64,000 nt of DNA from contig NC_088335.1 in NCBI RefSeq assembly GCF_036884655.1, positions 45,502,501 through 45,566,500 on the forward strand, written 5' to 3'. Below the pieces are notes generated by a model. That model saw only the letters and a list, made by a program, of their open reading frames with translations. It did no database searches and was not told where the DNA came from. A program made the position numbers and the translations under genes. The DNA comes from Musa acuminata AAA Group. Taxonomy: Eukaryota > Streptophyta > Magnoliopsida > Zingiberales > Musaceae. This document shows, one piece after another, positions 1-12,749 of the stretch (within the stretch, counting starts at the first letter, position 1; each line of letters starts with the position of its first letter).

Positions 1-1655
1 TAATCATCTTAGCCAAATCTAGCTCAACTGATTGGGTTATGTGGGTGATGCATATATACATATGGTTCCTCCAACTGGCCAATGACAAAATGTCATGTAT
101 CAGGTGCCACAAGCGACAAACCTGCTCCACTTCTCCAACATGTTGTCCACAAGCACAAGTGCCTCCACTGCTACAACTCAACTGACAGAAACATCCTGTG
201 CACCACTATTGTGATATGCTGCCTCTAATAGCTACTACTATCATGGCCAGTTCGACATCTCCAACATCCTTACGATCATGTGTCTAGCCTATGACAAAAA
301 CATGGCCATCAAACGGTTTTAATATAAGAAATGCAATGATTCCCATTCTGCCTATAATTAAACTTATGTACTTTCCCCTTTTTCCATTTTAGACCATAAC
401 TAGAGCATCAAAGGAGGACCAGATATACTTAAAATGACTAAAGATTTCATAAAATTAGCTACTAAAAGCAGCAAAGAAAATGAATATAAAAATATTAGAA
501 AAATTAAAAGATACATCTACTGAGTAGGAGTTGGTCTAGGTCAACTTCTTGTAACAACTTGCCTTGGCTTGAGTTGGAAAAACCATTTCCCATCCCTATT
601 TGCATTTGACTTGGAATTGTCTGCTCTTGTACAAAGTTGAAGTCTCTTTGCCTACTCCAAAACCATGTAGTTCTTCTGTGACTGGAATGTTGTCCCAAGC
701 TAGAGAGCAAGCATATGATGGCCAACATGAATTATCTTTTTGCATTCATATTTTTAGTGCATACCCTTAAATATGCGTCATTGATGATGCACTTTGGACG
801 TTCATGTAGATAAATAATCATGCTACAGACATTGAATTCTGTATATATTAAGGCTATAGTTGGGCAAACCTGTACTTGAAATATTTAGCTTGGATTAAGC
901 AAGTGATTAATGTTATATGGTCATTCATATGATCAAACAATTAATTAATTTTGTATATACTTTCATGATCGCTGGGCATATCTTCATATCATTTCTTCAA
1001 AGAATAACACTGCTCAAAAACCAGTTTCAGTTAAGGGATTATTACAATATAATTGAGATCAACTTTCAAAACATTGATAGTTTATCGTAAAATCCTGGGC
1101 TCAAATTCTGCTTTTGCCACTTACCCGTTGTAAAAAAAAGAAAAAATTCAAAACTTATATATTTAACAATGATTTTCTGCTTATAATACACGCTAGAAGG
1201 TACTTTGTTGAAATTGCATGTCAACCGGATAACTGAATTGTTTGCATTGAACATGAACAATTTGATATGGAGTAGTGAATATGAACATGCTTTGATCTGT
1301 AACATGAATCAGACTGGTTTCTGCTGTGAGAGACATTTTTGTTTCCAATGATGGTACAGAACAAATAGAACTTTGAACATAGACGAAAAATAATTATGAA
1401 AAGTCAATTAATTTCTAGGAAGAGTGCATCAGGAGAAGTTAGAGTTTAAACAGTCACATGAATTGTGAATAAGTACATTAGTGTAATTATGTTATGGAAT
1501 AACTAGCTCAATATATATGTTTCTATCAAATAAATAACTAGCAAAGTAAATAGCACTATGGGTCTGTCAGCCTTTTGGACAAAAGTTTACCATGTTTCAT
1601 TTACTGTTTCATTGATAATTTCCCTCCTTGATGGTTCTTCTGTTGGCGGTGCCAG
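1..1655. other. Probable intron of the E2 gene and unassigned sequence
   Basis: No exon can be recognised in this AT-rich stretch. Because the E2 exon at 1656 starts in the middle of a codon, at least the right part must be intron of that gene. I looked for the preceding E2 exon, which should encode the HPHIYSNGHICL region with the catalytic Cys, and did not find it. The intron would therefore be longer than 1.6 kb, or the gene is 5'-truncated. Short open frames here (for example 504-728 on the minus strand) resemble nothing I know. Confidence 0.5.
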
Positions 1656-1920
1656 ATATACTATACGATTCTTGGTCGCCGGCAATGACTGTCAGCTCGG
1701 TTTGCATCAGCATTCTGTCCATGTTATCAAGCTCAGCTGTTAAGGTACACATACATTCCTGTGCTGCCAGTCACCTCCATATATTTTTTGGTGTTAAGAT
1801 CAAAATCATTTTTTCTGGCTGCAGCAACGTCCTGCTGATAACGACCGCTACGTGAAGAACTGCAGGAATGGTAAGTCTCCAAAGGAGACTAGATGGTGGT
1901 TCCATGATGACAAAGTATGA
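1656..1920 (+). CDS. Ubiquitin-conjugating enzyme E2, UBC16-like, 3' end (last two exons)
   Basis: Two exons encode the C-terminal part of a plant E2 of the UBC15-18 group. E2s accept ubiquitin on a catalytic Cys and pass it to substrates with an E3. Exon A (1656-1744) follows a gccag acceptor and reads ILYDSWSPAMTVSSVCIS, then ILSMLSSSAVK, ending at gtacac. Exon B (1825-1920) follows ctgcag and reads QRPADNDRYVKNCRNGKSPK, then ETRWWFHDDKV and a TGA stop. The split Asp codon completed at 1656-1657 should be the D of the HICLD active-site motif, so the catalytic Cys lies two residues upstream in an exon not found in the window. Conservation of the C-terminus is very high, which argues for a live gene continuing beyond the left edge. 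The exon B sequence contains a gtaagt-like string that is not used, since reading through gives the conserved tail. Confidence 0.85.
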
Positions 1921-3232
1921 TAACCGGTACTAATGCTTCTCCTGTACCATAGTTGCCACCCTTCTGAACTACCCGCCATACTCCATTTCCTATAACATAG
2001 GAGTATCAGGTGATCTAAAATCGGGGGTTTATAAGCTTACCAGTGACATGCTATAGTATATTTGTAAAGGAAACAGTAATATTGATCTTGACATATTATG
2101 AGGACCAGAAGTACGTGGCCAACTTTTTTGGTCAAACAATTGTGAAGTTAATTTGAACTCCATTCCTAATGGAATTACTTTTGGCACCATATCTGTCTCC
2201 TAAAGTTCCTACCTTTGATAAAGATGCTCTATATCATATGATTTCAGTTCAGATACCTGAGCAGTTACTTGTCAGCTTGTTAGCAAAAACTGATAGAATG
2301 ATACTTCTGTGTTGATCTTGTTGGTTTATGGCTTGGGAATTCAAGTCCAAGGAGCACATATTGCTTTGGATAATTTTCCTTGCGTCAATATGGAAACTGG
2401 TTTTCTTTGTGATCTGGGTTCAAAATAGTTTCTTCGTTGCTAAAGGTTAAACTATATATTTGTTAAGTTATATTTTGGTTATGAAACATGCATAACAATT
2501 CGAAGTCAATTAAGGTTCTTAATAATGTATGGTCTTAGGCATATAAAATTGTATAAAACTGTATTAGGCATATAAAATTGTATTGGGCGTGAAAGTTATA
2601 TCGGGTGCATACCTAATAAAATTATTAATAAATTTTTTTCTGTGACTCAACATGTCATGTCGAACGAACGATGAAGTGAAGATGATGTGTTCGATTAATG
2701 ATATATAAGTCCGATGTTTGTTGGATGAGAATAAGATATCATCGCCATGCAGTGTCATAATCCCCATAATATTAATACATTTTGAAAACCTCATAAAATC
2801 CACGTAATCTCTTATTAGGGCTCAACATGACTTGGCACGGCCACCTCATTAGGTCTGTCTTGGTCAAGCAACATTCCGAATCTAAATTGATATGGTGGTA
2901 GTTGGAGCCTTCTATCATACAATTGACGTTACCACAAGCTGATGCTCCACTTCTCTAATTCTCTAATTGGGTCCCACTAGCGGCAATAACTCGTGGGGCG
3001 GGTAGCAGGTAAACGGGTACGTGAAAAGACGTCACTACATGGCGACGACGGTCCGATGCAACGCTCCATTTAATTCGTCACACCGACTCCGTCGTTGATG
3101 ATTGCGGTCGGCCACCGCGACACCGCCTTCGGAGGCTTTCTTGTTGCGTCTCTAATTTAGCGAGGGTTTAATCTTCCCTTCCCGTTTTGGAGGTGGATTC
3201 GAGAGGGAGGCTCGTTCTAGGGTTTTCAGAGC
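1921..3232. other. Intergenic region and ERO1 promoter
   Basis: It runs from the E2 stop to the ERO1 start codon. The left two thirds are AT-rich with no coding sign. From about 2,940 the base composition shifts to GC-rich, as in a promoter/5' leader. A GACGTCAC box lies at 3028-3035, about 200 bp before the ERO1 ATG, and is a possible bZIP site. I see no clear TATA box. Confidence 0.5.
3028..3035. promoter_or_regulatory. ACGT-core bZIP-type box upstream of ERO1
   Basis: GACGTCAC contains the palindromic GACGTC core bound by many bZIP factors. Plant ERO1 genes are known unfolded-protein-response targets of bZIP28/bZIP60, so a bZIP site here would make sense. A single short motif may also occur by chance. 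Confidence 0.3.
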
Positions 3233-6200
3233 ATGGAGGGGGCGAGGAACGGCGGTGGCAGGACGAGGTGGCGGTGGGGTTGGGTCGTTGGGGCGCTGAT
3301 TGCCGTCCTCCTCGCCACGGCCGCGACCTCCAGGAACTCCCCCAGGAACCCGCTCTCCGGGATCACCAGCAAGCTCTGCCAATGCACCGTAATCTTCTCT
3401 CCGCTTCCTTCCCTTGCAAAGATCCGATCTTGATGTCCTTTTCCCTGAAAATCGATTCGAAATGGAGTCTTGGTGATTGTTATGTTAATTAATTAGTCGA
3501 AATTTGGGCTCATTTTATCAGGAGTCGAGGAAGTACACCGGCATTGTGGAGGACTGTTGTTGTGACTACGAAACCGTAGATTCCCTTAATAAGGAAGTGT
3601 TACATCCCATACTACAGGATCTTGTCACTACCCCGTTCTTTCGGTATTTTAAGGTAACTGATTGGTGGCTTTGATTCTTTTATCAATTCTTATAGTATGT
3701 TTTTTTCATATCTTGTGATTCGTTTTATTGCTGTCGGTGAGAATGGGCTTTAGGGATGCATAAGTATTAGTCGTTTCATATATTTATGCAAGTGAACATT
3801 TTCATAATGATATGGATTGAATTGTCATCATTAATATGATTAAGTCTCAAAATTTGTTTTCCTTTTTTTCTTGATCTGATCAGAAAGGAAAGAAATAGGG
3901 AATTTAGTCATCACAGAAGAAAGAAATGTGGAACATTTATTGAGCTTAGTTGTCTGCAGTTTAGTGAAATGTTCTTGATGTTTTTTTCTTAAAACCACCA
4001 CCAACACATACAGACAAGGGAACAAAAGGTTGCATCTGCCTCTATCTTTCTTTAATTCTTAAGAAAGTTCTAGTTATAACTAAGAGAAGAAACCAACAGA
4101 AATTGATCCCTTGAAGTGGAACGGGAATGTACAGAAAGTTCATTGCAAAAGCTTTCCTGATAAATTATTGCTTTGTATTTTTTCCTGTGTTTATCTGTTT
4201 GTTTCTGTCTCCTGTAGTTCTACGTAAATCTAGGTGGCCGAATCAGTGGTTCACCATTTTTTTAATCCCAGCATTAGCCCAACTAGAAGGCATGTTCTCC
4301 TTAATCAATGTTCATTTGAGTAGGCATTTCCAGACTTATTGATACTATCGAAAAAGTACTGGTGTTTTCAGGGTCAACAATATCTTGATACTTGTTACCT
4401 GTTACAAATTACATCATCTATATATTCAGTGTGGTTGTTTGGCTGATAATTTAAATGGTTTTCTATTCGATGAAATGCAAGGCTTATGAGGTTTAAGTGC
4501 CAGTGTTTCCGAAGACAGATAAGCTTTGTGAAATGTCTATCTCTGATATTTCTGACTGATGCTTTAAATGGTACACTTGTATAAACTGTTCTTATTTGCT
4601 TGGGTAAGCCCATCCACACCAACATACAGTCTTCATTTGATCTTCTTGTAATTGAGCTCCCATATTTGCTTCACATAGCTTTGGTTCCCTTTCTTGTTCT
4701 GGCTCCTGTGTTGTTTTCCATTCCTCATTGTGGTATATCGCCATCCTAGATTTATTATCAAACATAGGATATCTAAGAGTGAATAATAGATTATAAAATC
4801 AGTTAAGATATTGATGAAAGTGGCCACAAGCAGTCAAGCATATACACATCTTTTTTATGCTAGGGTTCATATGGGATATTTTTGTCAAAACAAAGTATAT
4901 TTTAATAATAGAGGAGATAAGTCATGATGTCAGCTTACTTGAGATGCAATATTTTCTTTCTTTTGGCTTTTGTAGTTTGAGTCTCCCTTCTCAGGTTGCT
5001 AGATCAGCTGAGAGGATAAAGAGTTGATCTTTACTTTCTTATATATCCTTGATTTTTCTGAGTTATGAAACATAAATACAATCTCAATTTTGATTGATAT
5101 CATGGTGCCTTTACTTTTGTAGTCTATCTTCTATTTCACTTGGCAAGATTAATTGAAATGATCATGATATTCTTAAAAGAAAAAAAGAAATGATCATGAT
5201 TGAACATTTTGGTGTCTGAGAAGCTGCATGCTTTGGTTGTAATTGTATTTAGTAGTTCTTTGGGTTGCTTAAGATCTCTGCATGAGTGTTCAACTGCTAT
5301 AACTTTTATCTTATCACTTATCTTTCTGTGCTATTTTGTCACTTATCCTTCCGTGCTATTTAGAGAAGATAGATTATCTTTAACTTGTCCATCAAGCAGT
5401 CGTGGATGCCTTGGAGAAGATAAATATTTGTTTAGTATCTGAATATGTTATAATATATTCTGCATTGTATTGATCAAAATGGGCATTTTCATAATGCTTA
5501 TTTCATTTTAATAATTTAGTAAATGGATGCTTTGGTTTTCTTATTGACTTTTTGCATAATGCTTATCAAGTAGTGCTGGATAAAATTTCTCTGATGTCTG
5601 ATTTTATTCTAATTAAAAATGCATTTTATTGGTCTAAATGGGTATTTTTATAATACTTATTTCATTATCTAATTTTAGCTATGTTGTAAAACGAATGCTC
5701 TGCTTTTTTTTAAATTGTCATTTTGCTTTGTTGTGGCGTTGGAAGGTCAAATTATGGTGTGACTGCCCATTCTGGCCTGACGATGGTATGTGCCGTCTTC
5801 GGGATTGCAGTGTCTGTGAGTGTCCAGAAAGCGAGTTTCCAGAGCCTTTTAAGAAACCTTTACATGGGCTTTCTGCTGATGATCTAAAATGTCAAGAGGG
5901 AAAACCACAGGCTACTGTTGATCGCACTCTGGATAATAAGATTTTCAGAGGGTGGATTGAAGTCGACAATCCATGGACTTATGATGATGAGACTGATAAT
6001 GGTAGTGCATCTAGTATGCTTGGTATCTTATTAGTTTGAGATAATTGTTATACCTTTGTGGTAGTTTCATCATATTGACTGATTATTGATGTTCAACTTT
6101 TTCCTCTTCTTGGTGCAGCTGAGATGACATATGTGAACCTTCAGCTTAATCCTGAGCGCTACACTGGTTACACTGGCCCTTCAGCAAGGCGGATATGGGA

Positions 6201-9200
6201 AACTATCTATACAGAAAATTGCCCAAAATGTTAGCTCAATGCTGATTTTTGGGTTTTTAAAAGTCACACTCTTATTCTAGTGACCAACTTTTCTCGTACA
6301 TTATTATCTAAGTGACCAACTTTTCTTATACGACTTTTTCTTATGTATATTATATGCTCTTTTGTTTGATTTGTAGTAGGTTTATTCATCTTGGTTACAA
6401 TGACCACTTTGCTATCTAATTAACCTTTCTGACTATTTTTTATCATTAATTTTTCTTAAGCCTTTCCTACTGTTTTTAGTCATTAATGTTTCTCAATCCC
6501 TCCTGACTATTTTCATTCCAGCAGTTTCCTGGAAGTCAATCTCTGTTGAAATTATCTCATTCCCTGATTATCGTTAATTATGCCACCAAAGTTACTGTTG
6601 TACTGATTGAGCCTGATGTTGCAAAAGTCATGTATCAGCATATCATTTTTACTAGGCTACTAAGTTTATAGCTTTTAATGTTCTTATTGGTGCTCATATT
6701 TTCAGATCCATCAGGAGAATTTTGTCAGGAGAAAAAGGTCTTGTACAAGCTGATTTCAGGATTGCATTCTTCCATCTCGGTTCACATAGCTTCTGATTAT
6801 CTCCTTGATGAAACTGACAACTTGGTTATTCCTAACTCATGCTTATGCTCTGCATTGTTATTAGTCATGTTTAGGGTGCATTTAGTTGTATGTTCTTATT
6901 TTTGGGATAGGTTTTATGACATTTCAATTCTTTTCTTGATCACAGTGGGGTGAAAATCTTGAGTTGTTGTATGATCGAGTACTGAAGCACCCAGAGCGTG
7001 TGAGAAACTTGTACTTCACCTTTTTGTTTGTTCTCCGGGCAGTTACAAAGGTGATTTTCTTGCATGTTGCATTTTCTTCCTTTTGAAAAAACACTTGATA
7101 CCGCTATGCAGTGATCCCTAAATCTCATCATGATTTATCATGGTTGTTGTGACTTCGTTCAAGAATTCAACATATCTCCAAGATGTATCCAATTAATATC
7201 AGCATTATGTCATGTAACATGCACAATGAGGTTTCTGTCTTTCATCAGAACATGTCTATTCTTGTTGCTGCTGTTATAGTTTTCTGTTTTTGACATTTCC
7301 ACTGCACATTTTGAATGTATAGTTCCTTTTACCATGTCCTTGGTGTAACTTTGCATGCTCATTGATGCATGAGAATAAACGATTGGAATGAATCATTTGT
7401 GTTAGTTGATATGATGCTAAATATTTTATGAATGTCTCCCGGACACACATGGAGAGAGAGGCATTAGTTACCAAAACAAATGCATTTAAGTTAGTTTTTA
7501 TTGCTAACTGTGTCAAGATGCTGTCTCATAATTTTGGTGGAATTAATATAGTTACAGTTTACTACAAAGTGAAAGTTATTCTTTAGACCAATAGTTTGTA
7601 CTGGGGTAATAATGGGGAATCCATCCCTATTTCGAACTCAGACCCTGCTTTTCCATCTTCAGTCCTAAGCACAACCAGGATGAGAATCTGAATGTCTTTA
7701 TCAGAGTTCAAACTGACATCACCTGTACACCCATGGGATGGGGTTATTTACCACCACCTTGTGCAATTAATTACAACAGTATTGTTGATGGACATACTTT
7801 ACTCCATAGTATCAATAGGTTTTATTTACTAGTCAATTAATATTTTTACTGTCATGACATAAAAATTTTCTCCATGGTATGTATAAACATTTCACTTACT
7901 GCATCACATTGCTCCAGTGATGACAATATTTATTCTCAACTTGCTTGCAGTTAGTTATATGGATACTTTCCAACCATTTGTCTCTGTCAAGTGCAACATC
8001 TTCAAATAGTCCAACAGTCATATCTTGCCTTTGTATCTGTTTTTCTCTCAAGTTCTATGATTTTCCACTTCTTCTCTCAAAACCTTGAACTTTTTTATAT
8101 TTCTTTTTTAATGGTGTATGTAAAGGAGGCCACATACTATTACAATGTTAGGATTTTTTCCTAATATAAATTTACAAAACTGTGATTTTATTTCCAATTT
8201 ATTTTTTTCACAAAAGAAAAGGTTCTTTAGCCCCTAACTTATTATATGTTTATTTTTATATAATAACGCCTCCTTCTCTGCCTGTGTACCGGTTTGTATA
8301 ACCAATATTGTCATACCTCTCAAATTTTCTCCTAGCATAATTTTTCCTCTATATCTTTTCTTCATTTGGGTGACTCTTTTGCATGATGCTAATCTAGGGT
8401 TTATTACCCAAAATGAATCCAGAAGAATACTAGTTAATTATTTTAAATTCATTTCACTTAGTGCATTATCAATGTTAAAATTTTATATTGTACAATCATA
8501 ATAATTTTTCTTATGCATGTTCAAGGATGAGAAAGAATTACTAACTTTGAACTCCTTGTATTGCTTGGTCTTTTCATAATTATGCAACCAAATTCCATTA
8601 TTCCATAAATAGTCATTCAAAGATATATTTTGCATCTTTCAAGTTTTCACTAGTTTCAGATGCTTAATGGATCTGTGTTGCCATCCGCATTTTTGACAGT
8701 TCTCTGTTACTCTCATCTTTTGGTTTCAATGCGGATGCATGCTGAGGCTGTTTCAAAGTGTATATTCTGCATCTTTTCATTTGTCTCTAGTCTTACTTGC
8801 TATATGGATCTCGGTTATTATACTAGCGCTTCTCTGGATCCATGTGTATCTATCACATCATCCTTCTTCTTTATGTGTCACAGGCTCCAGATTATTTAGA
8901 ACAGGCTGAGTATAACACAGGCAACTTAGAAGAAGATCTTAAAACACAATCATTAGTGAGGCAACTAGTCTACAATCCCAAATTACAAACTGCTTGCCCA
9001 CTGCCATTTGATGAGGCCAAACTCTGGCAAGGTGAGAGTGGGCCTGAACTGAAGCAGCAAATTCAGAAGCAATTCAGAAATATCAGGTTTAAATATTAAA
9101 CTTGGCATATTATGATTGTAAAAGCTAGAACCATCAAACTGATGGGACCCATAATCAATTGCAGTGCGTTGATGGATTGTGTTGGATGTGAGAAATGCCG

Positions 9201-9918
9201 CCTTTGGGGGAAACTTCAGATTCTTGGTCTGGGCACAGCTTTGAAGATTCTGTTTTCTGTTGATCACCAAAACTATATTAATCAGCAGGTACATATCTTT
9301 CTTCATTACAATGGTTATGCACTAAGATGATGCTTATGTTTGCACTAGCAAAAGTGGGCTTAGTTTGATCATTAATCATATGTGACAACATACAAAATCT
9401 CTGTGTGCTTGTGTGTGTGTATGTTTTTTTCTTCTTTTTTTTGAGTGGAGAACATGGTTGTGAAAATATAATAAACAACCCAAAAAAGTTGTGGTCGATC
9501 AACCAAATTTTTTGGGATCATCTAAGTACTAAAATCATGAAGTTCTGATGTAAACTGATGAGTAAAAATGAATTCTGGTAATATGACATATAATTCCATC
9601 AACGTCAAACAACTTAAGAGCCTTTTTATCTTGCAAAAGTTTATTTATGTTTTTGTAGTTACTCTCCAGGGTTCTTCTGGTCTTGTATTTTTATATATTT
9701 GGTTGGTCTTGGGAAATCATTTAAATCACATAGCTCACATTAATGGTGGATCTTTGCTGGTCTTTCAGCTGCAGCTCCAACGAAATGAAGTAATTGCTCT
9801 GATGAACCTTCTAAATAGGCTGTCGGAATCTGTTAAATTTGTCCATGACAAGGGGCCATATGCTGAGAGAATCGTGGGAGGGAAGATTTCTTCTCCTACC
9901 AGCAAGAACAGCTTATAG
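3233..9918 (+). CDS. ERO1: Endoplasmic reticulum oxidoreductin 1 (ERO1), nine exons
   Basis: ERO1 is an FAD thiol oxidase on the lumenal face of the ER. It re-oxidises protein disulfide isomerase and passes electrons to oxygen. Exons by reading frame and GT-AG junctions: 3233-3388, 3522-3653, 5746-6001, 6119-6229, 6706-6824, 6946-7050, 8884-9086, 9165-9288, 9769-9918. They total 1356 nt (451 aa), the usual plant length. The N-terminus has a hydrophobic anchor ([17 protein letters not shown], about residues 17-33). The N-terminal conserved block contains [11 protein letters not shown], followed by [20 protein letters not shown], which holds the outer CRLRDC shuttle pair. The FAD-region signatures [15 protein letters not shown] and [11 protein letters not shown] follow. 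The inner active site is CVGCEKC in exon 8. All catalytic cysteines are present and no frame breaks were seen, so it looks functional. The start is the first ATG of the exon. The largest introns are intron 2 (about 2.1 kb) and intron 6 (about 1.8 kb). Confidence 0.95.
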
Positions 9919-11044
9919 ACAGCAATAGTTCTAGCTATTTTAGTAAGATTTCTTTTTCCTCTGCTGTCTCTGTTTGAATGAGTGCATTTAATTTGTAATC
10001 TCAATCTTATCTTCCTTTTTGAACTTTCAGAATGCTGATTATATGACAGTTTTGGATACGTGAATTTTTTGGACCACATTATAGTGGTGATGAGAGCTGC
10101 CTATTTATAGTTTTTGGGGTGATCCTGGGGAGATCTACCACCTTTCTTTGCGGTAGATGACTCCGACGCAGAAAGAAACAAAGATGTAGAGATGCTCCAC
10201 AGAAGATCGATACAAGCATTCATCTCAATCGAGAGCTATGATGTGTGACTTGCTAAATCGAAGTACTGTAACTTGCATGAGACTTTCAAGCTTATTGTAC
10301 TGTGTACAAACGATTACCCCAAACAAACTGCTAAATTATACTAGGTTTTTTGGAACTTCAAAGCAATTGTTCTTGCTCTGGATATTCCTTATGGCAAGAT
10401 TCTTTTGGAACTTCCTGTCATGCCTTTCTGACATGGGAACAAATTTTGATTACCCTATATTCTCGAGGGATGAGTAGTAGACGCTAAACTTTACAATCCA
10501 CCATGGAAGAGAGAAAGTTGTAATCTTCTGGCTTTTCAAAATATATCTGGCATTCAAACTCATTCATGGTGGTATTACTACTAGACTACCTATCATTGCC
10601 ACTATGATTATTGCTGTAATATTTTTTGGGAATTTTAAGACCAATTTTTATTTGTGCATCACCATTTGTCAATGTACTTGAAAGGTGAAATCTCAAACAT
10701 ATTATCCTTTATGCAGCTGTTCTCTATCATTGTTATAGTTGAGTTTGATCAGTCTGCATGCAGTTCTACTTATGTTTACTTCAGCTTTAGCATCAGAGTT
10801 AATCGAACACATCAAAATCTTATATGATGGAAACTGGGATTATTTTTGTTGAAGATCCAAACAAATATCTTTCTCATTATTCTATAAGGATGTGGATGGA
10901 TATTGCCAAATGAGTCCATGCTACAATCTCAAGCTCTAGAATTATTACAGCATCTCCATGCAAAACATGCTTCTTCTTACCCAAATCAGTGATGGTGACA
11001 AAAGGAATCAAACAAAATATGAGTGAAAACAATGAAGATGAAGC
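9919..11044. other. ERO1 3' UTR and intergenic sequence
   Basis: It lies between the ERO1 stop and the convergent small peptide gene. No coding signal is seen. I could not fix a poly(A) signal for ERO1 with confidence. Open frames here are short and unconserved in style. Confidence 0.4.
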
Positions 11045-11263
11045 TCAATGACCGGGCGGGCACGGTCCGCTGCCGCCGCTGGATCCATTGGTGCAATTTG
11101 AAGGAACAGAAGATCCATTGTCGCCTTTTGGCAGTGATTGGAACATTTCCAGAATCACCATCTTCCCAAATCGCGTTGCTTCCGCAGGGGATTGGAAGCT
11201 GAAGAGCAGCAAGATGAAGACTATGGCTGTCACTTCGGGCAGGTTTCTCCTCACAGAACTCAT
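11045..11263 (-). CDS. Small secreted peptide precursor, 72 aa
   Basis: A short intronless frame encodes MSSVRRNLPEVTAIVFILLL, then FSFQSPAEA, a typical signal peptide with a likely cleavage after AEA. The rest is a short propeptide (TRFGKMVILEMFQSLPKGDN) and a Gly/Pro/Ser-rich tail ending NCTNGSSGGSGPCPPGH. The layout (signal peptide, LPKG, a tail with two Cys and a Gly-His end) resembles plant secreted signalling peptides such as the IDA-like or PIP/CEP-like groups, but I cannot assign a family. An upstream in-frame ATG (11383) would add 40 residues; I prefer 11263 because it starts a clean signal peptide and leaves about 85 nt to a TATATA box on the same strand. A W-box core (TTGACC) sits at 11398-11403, and more lie further upstream. 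Confidence 0.6.
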   Translation of the reverse strand: MSSVRRNLPEVTAIVFILLLFSFQSPAEATRFGKMVILEMFQSLPKGDNGSSVPSNCTNGSSGGSGPCPPGH

Positions 11264-11348
11264 TGCTGTTGCTAATGCCTTCAAGCAAGAACAAAGATGA
11301 GGTAGGTGGATGAGGAAACTTGATGCATAGATGAATGGAGAAGGGGAT

Positions 11349-11357
11349 GCATATATA
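11349..11357 (-). promoter_or_regulatory. TATA box of the small peptide gene
   Basis: On the minus strand the sequence reads CTATATATG, about 85-95 nt before the proposed start codon. That leaves a 5' leader of roughly 60 nt. Confidence 0.5.
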
Positions 11358-12360
11358 GAATCTGCCATCAGTGTGCGGTTCAAATCTATTGAAGTGTTTG
11401 ACCCGGATAGAGAACTCTTTGCATACGTTAAGGAAGCAGCAAGGCAATGTTGTCTTTGAATTGCATCAGTTGAAATGGTCTTCTTCTTTGTGTGTGGTTG
11501 GAAGTCCTACACTAACAATGGAAGAGAGTTCAGATTTTTCCTATGGCCCAGAAGTCGGATGACAGAAAACTTTGATGAAACATGAAACATAGTTGTCAGT
11601 ATTGGATCATGGAAAATTCCTTAAATGGCCACTCTCTACATAAATGTTTTTGATTCAGCTGCATGTGAATGGCAATGACATTCATGGAACAGAAAGCTAA
11701 TAGAATAACTTTTGTTAATGATCCAAAAGAATTTTTGTGTCTGCATTAGTGGAATTACTAATATTTCTTATGCAGGGAAAAGTTTATTTTCATCTTGTTT
11801 TTTTTTGGCATAGGTTTGTATGTTTTGGGAAACAACTACAAATATTCTTACTTTTCGATAAGTTTCTTTTGGTTATATTTATGTTGATGGAAATTAATCA
11901 CATAATTTCATGGAGCTCATAGGCAAAACTTAGTTCATCAGATTATTATTGTAACCTGTGGTCATCAATGTTGTTTGCTTTCAAGAATCACTAGTGATCA
12001 GCAATATCTTTTCATTAGAATATTTGGAGTGTCTACATTTGTGGCATTGAATGGATTCACCACTATTACAATGTATGGTATGAATTCATGCAACCAGAAA
12101 CAGAGTCATCAATGTACATGAAGAGGACCAGAAGTGATGTCAAGATGTATGAATGAATCCTCCTTTAGAATGAACTCCTTTGACCAGATGACACAACATT
12201 TTCTTGGTAAAAGTCAGGAGATTGAAGGCAATAGTTGATTGGAAACTCCCAAATAAAGATGATGTCGTGAAATGTCTGAAGCTGCACAAACTCAGATGAA
12301 GAAATTTCCTCGAGATCTTATCGTCAACATCCACATAGTTGATTGGAAAAAGTAATACAA

Positions 12361-12438
12361 GTCAACACCAATGCGGACTTAGCAGTGGTTGACCTCTGGT
12401 CAAAGTTATATGTTGACCATGAGCAGACTCCTGGTCAA
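12361..12438. promoter_or_regulatory. Cluster of W-box cores
   Basis: Five TTGAC/GTCAA cores in 78 bp: 12361 (GTCAAC), 12389 (TTGACC), 12398 (GGTCAA), 12413 (TTGACC) and 12433 (GGTCAA). Another lies at 12180-12185 and one at 11398-11403. W-boxes are WRKY-factor sites found in defence genes. The cluster is about 1 kb upstream of the peptide gene and the link to it is inference. Confidence 0.45.
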
Positions 12439-12749
12439 ATCAACTAGAAGAGTCATGCTGAAGAACAAACAAATATGAAGACTCAGTGATTGTTGGTAAT
12501 GTCCAAATTCTTTCAGGTTTTGGTGCATCTTCTTTTGCAACAAATTTCTTTCATCTGAAATAGTATTGTGTAGAGTTGCTATTTTCCTATACTATATATA
12601 CAGTCATTCAACTCTGCTTTTAGGTAAATAAGAGAAGTCAACACATTAGTTTAATTAGAACAATATAATACAGGCTTCAGTATACAATTAATGAGATTGC
12701 TATTTCTAACATTCTATACCGTAAATATATGATACGTAATATATTATTG

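Noticed and set aside
504..728. A 74-codon minus-strand frame near the left edge
   Set aside because: No recognisable domain, no promoter or splice context, and inside the likely E2 intron.
8660..8899. 79-codon frame before ERO1 exon 7
   Set aside because: Intronic; the ERO1 reading frame enters at the tcacag acceptor at 8,883.
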